A DNA stretch of 64,000 bases from B46-G9 sp964548365. Lineage in GTDB: Bacteria; Desulfobacterota; DSM-4660; Desulfatiglandales; Desulfatiglandaceae. This document shows, one piece after another, positions 42,873-51,608 of this stretch (position 1 is its first letter; the number at the start of each line of letters is the position of its first letter). Location of the stretch: contig CAZJRD010000003.1 of NCBI GenBank assembly GCA_964548365.1, positions 57,919 to 121,918 of the forward strand. Reading direction: 5' to 3'. The position numbers were made by a program, and so were the translations under genes. A model generated the notes under the pieces. That model made no database searches, was not told the origin of the DNA, and saw only the letters and a program-made list of their open reading frames with translations.

Positions 42873-43892
42873 CTACAGGGGTTTTTCCCCAATGGCCATC
42901 CGGCAAAGATCAATCATATGCACCGGCTTCATGCCCTCCTTGGCCACCTTCTCTCCCAGGGTATTCTGGCAGGCCGGGCAGTTAAAGACGCAATACCGGG
43001 CTCCGTGTTTCACCATGTCGGCAATATTCTTTTGCTGCACGTCATTGGCAAAATCATACCCGTACAGCATGGCGTATATCCCCCCGCAGCAGAGGGCGTT
43101 TTCATCCTGGTACTCCCGCTCCACCAGTTCCACCCCGATCAATTCCATGATATCCCGCACCCGGTCGTGCTTGCCGGAGCAAAGGCGGGAGGAACACGGC
43201 CGCTGGTAGGTCGCCTTGATATGCAGCGGCGTGACCTGGTCCCTTAACAGCTGCAAACGGTCATACAGGTAGTCGTAATAATGAATAGGCGTGAAAGGGA
43301 CATCTATGCCATAGGCCGGGGCCAGGTGGGCAAACGAGCCGTAGCATTCGTCATGGAGGCAGACTACTTCCTCGACACCCAGCTTCTTGAAGTTTTCCAT
43401 GACCTCAGGAAGCCTTTTCTTGATGATAGACGTATTGGCAAAGTGGATGTAGACTACATTGCAGAAAAACTCCTGCCCAAAGACAAAGGACGGCATGATG
43501 TCTTCAAAAAGCTTTCCCCTGGCCATCTTGAGAAACTCGGGCATGAACCCGAAAGAGAGTATCTTTTTCCCGATCTTGCCCAGCTTGTACCGTCCCTGGG
43601 GTTCACCGATGTTGATCCACTGGCTGGTAATGGCCCTGGGGGTGGTCAGGAGCCCCTTTTCTTCTCTTTTCTCCGTGATCAAGTAGAAGGGATGATTTCC
43701 CCTCCTGCAATATTCCTCGCACGCGTAACAGGTTACACAGGCATCAAAGACAAACGAGTCTTCACCGCGGCTGATTTTTATCATCTCCTCCTTTGCCTGG
43801 TCCTTGTCGACGTCCATATACCGGCACTTGACCAGACAGGCTCCTGTGGGACACGTTTCACAAATCTTTTCGTCAAATTGGAGTGCGGGCAT
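42873..43892 (-). CDS. CCG-domain iron-sulfur protein, HdrB/HdrD-like
   Basis: 339 aa; start MPALQFDEKIC after AAGGGGG. A ferredoxin-type region has CETCPTGACLVKC and CVTCYACEEYC. A long middle part carries a changed first cysteine-rich domain, with a C in LHDECYGS. An intact second CCG domain follows: C-S-S-R-L-C, ALCCGGIYAM, FNCPACQ. It is divergent from the flavoprotein gene at 44129, with 236 bp between starts, and the two probably act together as the third flavoprotein/iron-sulfur pair in the window. Confidence 0.82.
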   Translation of the reverse strand: MPALQFDEKICETCPTGACLVKCRYMDVDKDQAKEEMIKISRGEDSFVFDACVTCYACEEYCRRGNHPFYLITEKREEKGLLTTPRAITSQWINIGEPQGRYKLGKIGKKILSFGFMPEFLKMARGKLFEDIMPSFVFGQEFFCNVVYIHFANTSIIKKRLPEVMENFKKLGVEEVVCLHDECYGSFAHLAPAYGIDVPFTPIHYYDYLYDRLQLLRDQVTPLHIKATYQRPCSSRLCSGKHDRVRDIMELIGVELVEREYQDENALCCGGIYAMLYGYDFANDVQQKNIADMVKHGARYCVFNCPACQNTLGEKVAKEGMKPVHMIDLCRMAIGEKPL

Positions 43893-44128
43893 GGCATCCC
43901 CCTTCGTGCGCAAAGCCGATGTACTTTCAGGAATTGGACTCTATGCGCCAAATCTATCTGAACTCATTCTTGCCTGTCAAGGATGAACAAGTTTCCGGTT
44001 TGACATCACCGGGGCAATGGAATAAAAAAGAACAGGGGAATGCCTCAACAGTGCACTTCCACTGAATAACGGACTGATAGTCTTTCTTTGCGTGCTTTGC
44101 GCCTTTGCGGTGAATTGAGGGGAATTCC

Positions 44129-45508
44129 GTGGGAATATATGAATCATTGATGGAGATTGTGGGCAATGACCGGGTTTCAAACGGCCAGGAGGAACGCTAT
44201 TTCTATTCCCGGGATTCAGGGGCTCAACCGTCCCGAAAAGCAGACTATGTGGTCTTGCCCAAGACCACCGAAGAGGTGCAGAAAATCGTTCGGCTGGCAA
44301 ACCGCAAAAAGGTTCCCATTACTCCCATGGGAGGAGGATTCACCCTCTCCGCCCTGGCCGTACCCAACAGGGGTGGCATTGTCCTGGACATGAAGGGGAT
44401 GGACAGGATCCTGGAGGTCAACGAGATGAGCCGGTACGCGGTCATTGAAGCGGGGGTCACCCAGGGCGCCTTGCAGTCCTACCTGAGGAGGAATCATCCC
44501 GATCTCCAGCATTCAACGCCGGAAGCACCTCCCGCGGTCACTGTCGTGGCCAACGCCCTGATCCAAGGGCATGGCCACATCTCCCCCAGGTACGGAGTGA
44601 ATTCCGACATGATAAACGGCCTGGAAGTCGTGCTTCCTACCGGCGAGGTGTGCACAATCGGCTCTCGCTCCGTGGGACCTTCCTGGTTCACGAGGGGTCC
44701 GCTCCCTGATCTTGCCGGGCTCTTCGTTGGCTGGTACGGCACCACCGGGATCGTAACGAAACTGGCCATGCGCCTCTACCCCAAACCCAAATTCAGGGAT
44801 GTCTTTGTTTTTTCCACGGACGAAATCGACCTGATCCCGGAGGCCATATCCGGCGTGACAAGGCTCGACCTGCTCGAGGACTTCTTTCTCATAACCCAGG
44901 AAAAACCGGACTGGATGAACCATTGTTTTTTTGTCATCATCCTGTCCGCCCATGGTGAAGAAGAACTCACCTTGAAAAGGGATCTCTACAAAAACTTCTT
45001 CCACGATTTTGCTGGCGGGGGCAAGGTCGACTTTGTCGAGGACCTCCATCCGGCCTTGAGAAAGCGATTCCTCGATGTGCCTCCCCTGGCCGCCCTGGCC
45101 GCTGATTTCCGGAAGGGCGGGGGATTCGAATACACCGGGGCCATCCTTCCCATCGATAAGATCCCCGAGGCATGGAGAAAGGGGATCGAGATCTCGCACC
45201 GGTACAATATGCTCTGCTCCTATGTTCACCAGGTCCTCCCGGGTCCGGGGATCATGTTCGGATTCAATTATTCCTTTAACAGGGCCGACCCAAAAGATAG
45301 GGAAAACACCAGAAAGGCCCTGGAAGAATCAAACAGGCTGACCTATGAATTGGGAGGAATGGTGTGGAAAGGGGAACTCGAGGCCCAGAGGATGACAATG
45401 GACAGGATGGATCCCAATACCCTTCAGCTCATCACCAGGGTCAAGGGACTCCTTGACCCGGCAGGCATCATGAACCCGGGGAACTGGGATCCGGGAGAGA
45501 GGAGATGA
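44129..45508 (+). CDS. FAD-linked oxidase (PCMH-type), second divergent GlcD-like
   Basis: 459 aa, GTG start after GAGGGG. Same architecture as the protein at 41176-42558: KVPITPMGGGFTLSALAVPN, GWYGTTGIVTKLAMRLYPKP, and a C-terminus LLDPAGIMNPGNWDP. Again the HAGDGNLH and GEHGIG histidine motifs are absent. The pair therefore represents an ancient duplication of an unusual branch. Its stop overlaps the coaE start by four bases, giving a translational link with a housekeeping gene. The substrate is unknown. Confidence 0.83.
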   Translation: MGIYESLMEIVGNDRVSNGQEERYFYSRDSGAQPSRKADYVVLPKTTEEVQKIVRLANRKKVPITPMGGGFTLSALAVPNRGGIVLDMKGMDRILEVNEMSRYAVIEAGVTQGALQSYLRRNHPDLQHSTPEAPPAVTVVANALIQGHGHISPRYGVNSDMINGLEVVLPTGEVCTIGSRSVGPSWFTRGPLPDLAGLFVGWYGTTGIVTKLAMRLYPKPKFRDVFVFSTDEIDLIPEAISGVTRLDLLEDFFLITQEKPDWMNHCFFVIILSAHGEEELTLKRDLYKNFFHDFAGGGKVDFVEDLHPALRKRFLDVPPLAALAADFRKGGGFEYTGAILPIDKIPEAWRKGIEISHRYNMLCSYVHQVLPGPGIMFGFNYSFNRADPKDRENTRKALEESNRLTYELGGMVWKGELEAQRMTMDRMDPNTLQLITRVKGLLDPAGIMNPGNWDPGERR

Positions 45509-46140
45509 GCTCTCTTCCCAATCAGGCCGAAACCCTGATTCTGGGAGTCACGGGCGGGATTGCCAGCGGGAAAAGCACCGTGGCCGACATGCTCCAGGAG
45601 CTGGGTGCACCAATCATTGATTTTGACCTCATCGCGAGGGAAGTGGTGGTGCCCGGAAGCCCTGCGTGGAAAGAAATCGCCGATTATTTCGGCACTGTGA
45701 TCCTCAAGAGAAACGGTTCTCTTGACCGGAAAAAACTCTCAGAGAAAGTTTTCGCCAACCCGGAGAAAAGGAAGAAACTGGAATCCATTACGCACCCGTG
45801 GATCGTTGATCTCTTTCTCAAACGGGTAAATGAGCACGCAAAAGACGACTCCACAGCAATCCTCCAAGCAGTAATCCCGCTCCTCTTTGAGGCCGGCCTC
45901 CAGAAACTCGTGCACAAGATCCTTGTAGTCTCCGTCCCGCGGGAAATGCAGGTGGAGCGGCTCACGAAACGGGATCATATCTCCAGGGAACAGGCCGAAA
46001 AAATTCTGAAGGCTCAAATGCCCATTGAAGACAAGCGGAAGCAGGCGGATTTTGTGATCTACAATGGAAAGGGATTAAAGGAAACACGAAAACAGGTAAT
46101 GGATTTGTGGCAGACCCTAACCCGGATAAACCGGAAATGA
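45505..46140 (+). CDS. coaE: Dephospho-CoA kinase
   Basis: 211 aa. P-loop GGIASGKST (17-25), the substrate region DFDLIAREVV, HPWIVDLF and the lid-type VSVPREMQVERLTKRD follow the CoaE family pattern and length. The enzyme makes CoA from dephospho-CoA and ATP, the last step of CoA synthesis. The gene overlaps the flavoprotein gene upstream by four bases, an odd pairing that may reflect heavy CoA use in the pathway or simply position. Confidence 0.93.
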   Translation: MSSLPNQAETLILGVTGGIASGKSTVADMLQELGAPIIDFDLIAREVVVPGSPAWKEIADYFGTVILKRNGSLDRKKLSEKVFANPEKRKKLESITHPWIVDLFLKRVNEHAKDDSTAILQAVIPLLFEAGLQKLVHKILVVSVPREMQVERLTKRDHISREQAEKILKAQMPIEDKRKQADFVIYNGKGLKETRKQVMDLWQTLTRINRK

Positions 46141-46316
46141 CAAATGTCAAAGCTCAAATGTCAGGTGCAATCCAAATGCCTCAGTGACAAAACTTATGCC
46201 TGTCACTTACCTGCTGCAGCAACAGGCAACAGAAAAGCCCAAATCAGTCAGAATTTCTCGTTTATTTGGTCATTTGATATTTGACATTGTTTTGACATTT
46301 TGATTTTGGAATTTAA
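46141..46316. repeat. Imperfect inverted repeat of TTTGACAT units
   Basis: CAAATGTCAAAGCTCAAATG near the left end is mirrored by TTTGATATTTGACATTG and TTTTGACATTTTG near the right end. The 259-bp gap between coaE and the metallo-hydrolase gene holds no gene. It could fold into a long AT-rich stem and end coaE transcription. Confidence 0.5.
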
Positions 46317-46399
46317 CATTCCGTTCGATCACAACAAGAATCTTATGCTCGATTTGAACGCAAATTTTCTTATAACCTACTGAGAAAGGAGAAGATAAA

Positions 46400-47359
46400 A
46401 TGGAAAACACCCCGGTTTCACTGCAGGAAGTTGATCGCGTTGAGGTGCTCACCCTGATGGACAACTATGTGGATGTCCTGCTTACCAATACGGAGGTCGT
46501 CTACCGGCCCCCCTTGGCAAAGGACGGTGGGATACCTACTGATGCCCTGGTGGCGGAACACGGACTTTCTTTGTTGATCACCCTTTATCGGGATGATGAA
46601 ACCCACACCATTCTTTTCGACACCGGCTACAGCAGCATTGGGGTGCTCCACAATATGGCCATGCTTGACATAGATCCGGCTCAGATAGAAGCCCTGGTCA
46701 TAAGCCACGGTCACATGGATCATACCGGAACCCTGTACCTCCTCCTGGACCAGATCTCAGGGCCTGTACCCCTCGTGGTCCATCCTGACGCGTTCCTTTC
46801 ACCCCGCTATTTCGCGCTGGATGACGGGCGAAAACTCCTGTTTCCCGAAACATTGAAAAAATCAGAGATGGAAAAACGGAACGTCCAGGTCCTAGAAAGC
46901 AGGGGTCCAACCCTCATTGCCGGGGATACGGCCCTGGTCACGGGTGAAGTGGAACGGACTACGACGTATGAAAAAGGGCTCCCGAACGCGCTTCTCGAAC
47001 GAAACGGCGCCATAGAAAAAGACCCTATCCTGGATGATCAGGCCATCGCAGTCAACCTGAAGGGGAAGGGACTTGTTATTATTTCGGGCTGCGCCCACGC
47101 GGGAATCATGAACACGATTCTGTACGCCATGAAACTCACGGCGGTTCCCTCCATCCAGGCGGTCCTGGGGGGATTCCACCTCTCGGGGGCCTTTTTTGAA
47201 CCCATAATCGAAGATACCATAAAGGATTTGAAAAAACTTGGTCCAAAGGTTCTTGTGCCCATGCATTGCACCGGATGGAAAGCCATCCACCGGTTTTCGG
47301 AAGAATTTCCCGAGGCCTTCATTCTCAACAGCGTGGGGTCGCGGTTCACGATCTCCTAG
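46400..47359 (+). CDS. MBL-fold metallohydrolase (DHPPP-synthase-like)
   Basis: 319 aa; AGAAAGGAG precedes the ATG. The metal-binding motif HGHMDH is at about residue 112, with further ligands in GCAHAG and GGFHLSG and the C-terminal MHCTGW. The opening VLTLMDNYVDVLL and these motifs fit the branch named for archaeal dihydropterin-aminobenzene-phosphate synthase. Many bacterial members are of unknown function; a phosphodiester or lactone hydrolase role is possible. It is convergent with prmC, whose 3' end would overlap it by 14 bp once the artificial gap is removed. Confidence 0.85.
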   Translation: MENTPVSLQEVDRVEVLTLMDNYVDVLLTNTEVVYRPPLAKDGGIPTDALVAEHGLSLLITLYRDDETHTILFDTGYSSIGVLHNMAMLDIDPAQIEALVISHGHMDHTGTLYLLLDQISGPVPLVVHPDAFLSPRYFALDDGRKLLFPETLKKSEMEKRNVQVLESRGPTLIAGDTALVTGEVERTTTYEKGLPNALLERNGAIEKDPILDDQAIAVNLKGKGLVIISGCAHAGIMNTILYAMKLTAVPSIQAVLGGFHLSGAFFEPIIEDTIKDLKKLGPKVLVPMHCTGWKAIHRFSEEFPEAFILNSVGSRFTIS

Positions 47360-47407
47360 CACAGAGGGCCCGATAGCGCCCGCTGTAGTCCCGCACGCGG
47401 TGGATTT

Positions 47408-47507
47408 NNNNNNNNNNNNNNNNNNNNNNNNNNNNNNNNNNNNNNNNNNNNNNNNNNNNNNNNNNNNNNNNNNNNNNNNNNNNNNNNNNNNNNNNNNNNN
47501 NNNNNNN
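47408..47507. other. Scaffold gap (100 N) with duplicated flanks
   Basis: A run of 100 N. The 53 bases before it (47355-47407, starting CTCCTAGCACAGAGGG and ending GGTGGATTT) are repeated exactly just after it (47508-47560). The two contigs therefore overlap, and the real sequence probably has no gap here. Confidence 0.95.
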
Positions 47508-48385
47508 CTCCTAGCACAGAGGGCCCGATAGCGCCCGCTGTAGTCCCGCACGCGGTGGATTTCAGCGTAAGACCCGGCCGTTTCAGCGATTTTCATGGCC
47601 CGCTCCGTCTGTCCCGGCGCCATCTCCACCAGCAGCCAGCCACCGGGGGACAGGAAATCAGACCCATCGTGAAGGATCCGGGGTATGAATGCCATACCCT
47701 CCTTTCCTGCCGCGAGCGCGATCCGGGGTTCGTACTCCCGTACCTCCGGGGCAAGGGAGCCGTACTCCCCCTCTCCCACATAGGGGGGATTCGAAAGGAT
47801 CAGGTGAAAGAGGATTCCTTCGCTCTTTAATGGTTGGAAAAGATCGCCCTGCCGGAATCTGATCTGGTCACCAAGCCGATGCTTTTCCGCGTTCATGCGC
47901 GCTACCTCAAGGGCCCCAGGTGAGTTATCCGTGGCCCACACCTCCCACGTGGGAAGCTCCTTTGCCATAGATACGGCCAGGATGCCCGATCCCGTACCCA
48001 GATCCAGAAGCCGGCGCGGGGAATCCTTTTCCGGCTCCTTTTGCCCGACCCTCGCCAGGGCCTGTTCCACGAGCAGTTCGGTTTCCGGCCGAGGGATGAG
48101 CACCCGGGGATCCACCTGAAATTCCATGGACCAGAATTCCTGTATCCCGGTGATATACTGCAGGGGTTCCCTCCGAACCCGGCGACTCACAAAGCTGCGG
48201 TACCCCGAAAGTTCGCTTTCGGTGAGGGGCTTTTCAAATTGCAGGTAGAGGGTGACACGATCTATCCCGAGGAGATGGGCCAGCAACACCTCGGCGGTCA
48301 GGCGGGGACTTTCTATACTCTTTTTTTTCAGGTACGCAGTGGTAACCTTCAAAAGGTCACCAATATGCCAGGAAGCCTGTGTCAT
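47508..48385 (-). CDS. prmC: Peptide chain release factor N5-glutamine methyltransferase
   Basis: 292 codons are visible before the gap. It has an N-terminal helical domain (about 1-90), SAM-binding LDLGTGSGILAVSMAKE and the substrate-glutamine motif LSNPPYVGEGEY (NPPY). It methylates the glutamine of the GGQ motif in release factors, and its target gene prfA lies directly upstream. The last codons read YRALCAR; if the duplicated flanks are merged the frame runs on for R-S and a TGA at 47346-47348, so only two residues are missing. The long open frame crossing the N run is an artefact. Confidence 0.93.
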
Positions 48386-48448
48386 CTTCTATCAGGGAAA
48401 ACGCGAATCCGCATGTATTATTCTTACCCCAAGCGGGCCATATTCTAA

Positions 48449-48518
48449 GACAGGATAACAGGATAAACCAGATTTAAATCAAATTTCTTATAAATCACGT
48501 CAATCCTGTCATCCTGTC
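48449..48518. repeat. Palindromic GACAGGAT element between prmC and prfA
   Basis: GACAGGATAACAGGAT (48449-48464) is mirrored by ATCCTGTCATCCTGTC (48503-48518) with one mismatch. It is located in the 145-bp gap of the prfA-prmC unit. It may act as an RNA stem that lowers prmC expression, or simply be a mobile repeat. Confidence 0.65.
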
Positions 48519-48530
48519 TATGAAAAACTT

Positions 48531-49601
48531 TCAATTATCCCCGCTTTTCTTGAGGGCCTCTGTCTGGAAGTGCGTGATGAGAGGATCAACGACCAGGTCG
48601 AGCTGCCCGTGGAGGACATCTTCCAGCTTGTAGAGGGTGAGTCCGATGCGATGGTCCGTCACTCGTCCCTGAGGGTAGTTGTACGTCCTGATGCGTTCGC
48701 TACGGTCTCCCGAGCCAACCATATTCCGTCGTTCCTCGGAAATCTTTGAATGCTGCTGGGACTGCTCCAGATCCAGGAGACGGGAGAGCAGGACCTTCAT
48801 GGCTTTTGCCTTATTCTTGTGCTGTGATTTTTCATCCTGGCAGGTGACCACCAGGCCGCTGGGAAGATGGGTAATACGTACCGCGGAATCGGTGGTGTTG
48901 ACGTGCTGGCCTCCATGCCCTGAGGATCGATAGACGTCGATCCGAAGATCGTCGGGGTTTACTTCCACGTCAATCTCTTCCGCCTCCGGAAGTACCGCAA
49001 CCGTGACCGCGGAGGTATGAATCCGGCCCTGGGTCTCGGTCTCCGGGACCCGCTGCACCCGGTGCACCCCGCACTCATATTTCAGCCTGCTGTACACCCG
49101 GTCTCCCGAGACCAGGATGATGACCTCCTTGAATCCTCCGATGCCGGTAATGTTCTGGCTCAGGATCTCCGTCTTCCAGGATTTCAGTTCCGCGTAATGA
49201 CAGTACATCCTGAAAAGATCCGCGGCAAACAGGGCAGCCTCGTCTCCGCCGGTCCCAGCCCGGATCTCGAGCAGGGTATTTTTTTCATCATTGAGATCCT
49301 TGGGGAGCAGGAGAATCTTGAGTTCGTCTTCCAGCTTCCCCATTGAGGAACGGAGGGCCTCGATTTCTTCTTTCGCCAGATTCCTCATCTCCGGGTCTGC
49401 ATCGTCAAGAAGTGACTTATTCTCCTCGATTTCATCCTGCGCGGCCCTGTACTTCCGGAAAAGGGAAATGATCGGGCTCAGCTGGCTGTGCTCCTTTGCG
49501 TACTTCTGGTAGGCCTTCTGGTCTTTGAGGACTTCAGGATTCCCAAGGTTTTTCTCCAGGTCCAGGTACCTATTTTCAATTTCCTTTATCTTGCCAAACA
49601 T
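48531..49601 (-). CDS. prfA: Peptide chain release factor 1
   Basis: 356 aa; the ATG (MFGKIKEIENRYLDLEKNLG) follows AAGGA at good spacing. The GGQ motif is in RSSGHGGQHVNTTDSAVR, which catalyses peptidyl-tRNA hydrolysis and is methylated by PrmC. The length and the RTYNYPQGRVTDHRI region match class I RF1. In the rho-rpmE-prfA-prmC order, common in many bacteria, it lies downstream of rpmE with repeat sequence in between. Confidence 0.95.
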   Translation of the reverse strand: MFGKIKEIENRYLDLEKNLGNPEVLKDQKAYQKYAKEHSQLSPIISLFRKYRAAQDEIEENKSLLDDADPEMRNLAKEEIEALRSSMGKLEDELKILLLPKDLNDEKNTLLEIRAGTGGDEAALFAADLFRMYCHYAELKSWKTEILSQNITGIGGFKEVIILVSGDRVYSRLKYECGVHRVQRVPETETQGRIHTSAVTVAVLPEAEEIDVEVNPDDLRIDVYRSSGHGGQHVNTTDSAVRITHLPSGLVVTCQDEKSQHKNKAKAMKVLLSRLLDLEQSQQHSKISEERRNMVGSGDRSERIRTYNYPQGRVTDHRIGLTLYKLEDVLHGQLDLVVDPLITHFQTEALKKSGDN

Positions 49602-49654
49602 AAAAATCCTTGGAGCCACTGCAGTTCACGATTGATCCTCGAAAACAATTACTT

Positions 49655-49871
49655 CCCACAGAGCCACAGAGGTCACAGAGAACAACCTTCCTTGTTTGTT
49701 CAGAAATCATTCTGAACAAACAAGGAAACAGCAGTTTTTGACTCGGAGTTCCATAAAATCGAATCAGCCAGACTCAAACTGGGAAATGGGTTCATATCAG
49801 GCTTCAAGAAAGAGTCACTTTTTATCCGATCGGGTTCTCGCGATCGGATAAAAGCAGTAAACTCTGTGGTG
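49655..49871. repeat. CACAGAG-type element with two long perfect hairpins
   Basis: CCCACAGAGCCACAGAGG at the left and ACTCTGTGGTG at the right enclose two stems. One has arms TTCCTTGTTTGTTCAGAA and TTCTGAACAAACAAGGAA (49688-49705, 49710-49727; 18 bp, 4-base loop). The other has TTTTATCCGATCG and CGATCGGATAAAA (49820-49832, 49841-49853; 13 bp). Neither arm is shared with other copies. It lies between rpmE and prfA. Confidence 0.8.
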
Positions 49872-49945
49872 AATAAAACGTGTATGGAATACCTGACCGC
49901 ATCGATACCTGACAATAGCAGCATCATGAATCCGAAATGGAATCC

Positions 49946-50191
49946 TCAGGACTCGGACTTCTTGGCGGCAGTCTTTTCAACCCTCTCTTGCTCGAACTTT
50001 GCGTACTTTCTCTTAAAACGTTCCACGCGCCCTGCCGAATCCACCAGTTTCTGCTTGCCGGTGAAAAAAGGGTGGCATTTTGAACAGATTTCCACCTTGA
50101 TTTCCTTCAAGGTGGAACCCGCCTCAAATTCATTCCCGCAGGCACAGCGTACCTTCGCCTGATGATATTCCGGATGAATTCCTGGTTTCAT
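49946..50191 (-). CDS. rpmE: 50S ribosomal protein L31
   Basis: 81 aa; MKPGIHPEYHQAKVRCACGNEF is the typical opening. The zinc-binding cysteines are present (CAC and CSKCHPFFTGKQK), so this is the C+ form that can store zinc. A short basic tail rich in K and E follows the core. It lies downstream of rho, as in many genomes. Confidence 0.95.
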   Translation of the reverse strand: MKPGIHPEYHQAKVRCACGNEFEAGSTLKEIKVEICSKCHPFFTGKQKLVDSAGRVERFKRKYAKFEQERVEKTAAKKSES

Positions 50192-50315
50192 AATCTCTCC
50201 TTCTCTTTTCCTTTGGCCTTTCGCCTTATGCCTTTAGCCCTTCACAAACGGTGTTTCAGGAAATTAGACGATACGCTCTTTCAGAAACGGTTATTCCTGA
50301 CAGCGGTGAAGAGCT

Positions 50316-51563
50316 CTATTCACTCATGGAAGCCAAAAATTCTTTATTATCTGCCGTTCCCCTAATTTTTTCAAGCAAAAATTCCATGCTGTCCACCTGC
50401 GTCAGGGGAGACAGCAGTTTCCGGAGGATCCATATGCGATTGAGATCCACCTCCTCCAGCAAGAGTTCTTCCTTCCTTGTCCCGGAGCGATTGATATCAA
50501 TGGAGGGAAATACGCGCCTGTCAGTCAATTTCCGATCCAGGTGAATTTCCATGTTCCCGGTCCCCTTGAACTCCTCAAAAATGACTTCGTCCATCCTGCT
50601 CCCGGTATCGATCAGCGCGGTCGCTATGATGGTGAGGCTTCCTCCTTCCTCGATATTGCGCGCAGCCCCGAAAAACCGTTTCGGCTTGTGCAGGGCATTG
50701 GAATCGAGGCCCCCTGAAAGGATCTTTCCGCTGGGCGGAACTACGGCGTTATAGGCACGCGCGAGGCGGGTGATACTGTCCAGCAGTATCAAGACATCCA
50801 GCTTGTGCTCCACGAGTCTCTTTGCTTTTTCTATGACCATCTCGGCCACCTGGACATGCCGCTGGGGAGGCTCATCAAAGGTGGAGCTGATGACTTCGGC
50901 CTCCACAGATCGGGACATATCAGTCACTTCCTCCGGACGCTCATCGATGAGAAGGACGATCTTGTGGATGGAACTGTCATTTTTCGTGACGCTGTTCGCA
51001 ATATTCTGCAGAAGCATTGTTTTCCCTGTCCGTGGAGGCGCCACAATCAGCCCCCGCTGGCCCTTTCCAATGGGCGTCATCAAGTCCATGATCCTTGATG
51101 AATAGTTATTGGAGGCCGTCTCCAGCTTGATGCGCTCCTCTGGATACAGGGGCGTGAGATTATCAAAAAGGATCTTTTCGCGGGCAATCTCGGGGTCTTC
51201 CCCATTCACGCCTTCCACCTTGAGCAGGGCGAAATACCGCTCCGAATCCTTTGGCGGCCTTATCTGCCCGGAAACCGTATCCCCGGTTCGCAGGTTGAAA
51301 CGGCGGATTTGCGAAGGCGATATATAGATATCATCGGGGCCGGGGAGATAATTGGCATCGGGGGCCCGCAGGAAGCCAAAACCATCGGGCAAGGTCTCCA
51401 GGACTCCCTCTCCATAGATGAGGCCGTTTTTTTCGGAATGGGCCTGCAGAAGGGAGAATACCAGTTCCTGCTTGCGCATTCTCGATGCCCCCTGGATATG
51501 GAACTCTTTTGCGAGTTCCGTCAATTCACTGATTTTCATCTTCTTAAGTTCAATAAGATTCAT
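50316..51563 (-). CDS. rho: Transcription termination factor Rho
   Basis: 415 aa; ATG of MNLIELKKMKISELTELAKE with AGGAGAGAG upstream. The N-terminal Rho-N helix-extended domain, cold-shock RNA-binding domain (GFGFLRAPDANYLPGPDDIY), Walker A (VAPPRTGKTMLLQNIAN), Walker B (VLILLDSITRLARAYN) and the R-loop region (GGLDSNALHKPKRFFGAARN) are all present at standard spacing. It is a hexameric helicase that ends transcription. It heads the rho-rpmE-prfA-prmC group. Confidence 0.97.
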   Translation of the reverse strand: MNLIELKKMKISELTELAKEFHIQGASRMRKQELVFSLLQAHSEKNGLIYGEGVLETLPDGFGFLRAPDANYLPGPDDIYISPSQIRRFNLRTGDTVSGQIRPPKDSERYFALLKVEGVNGEDPEIAREKILFDNLTPLYPEERIKLETASNNYSSRIMDLMTPIGKGQRGLIVAPPRTGKTMLLQNIANSVTKNDSSIHKIVLLIDERPEEVTDMSRSVEAEVISSTFDEPPQRHVQVAEMVIEKAKRLVEHKLDVLILLDSITRLARAYNAVVPPSGKILSGGLDSNALHKPKRFFGAARNIEEGGSLTIIATALIDTGSRMDEVIFEEFKGTGNMEIHLDRKLTDRRVFPSIDINRSGTRKEELLLEEVDLNRIWILRKLLSPLTQVDSMEFLLEKIRGTADNKEFLASMSE

Positions 51564-51608
51564 GCTCTCTCTCCTGTTTCTTGCAACTATACACAATTGC
51601 TCCACCAC

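Noticed and set aside
46892..48385. A 497-codon minus-strand frame running through the N gap from prmC into the region opposite the metallo-hydrolase gene
   Set aside because: It joins prmC to antisense sequence only because the 100-N run keeps frame; the duplicated flanks show the gap is artificial and prmC really ends at 47346.
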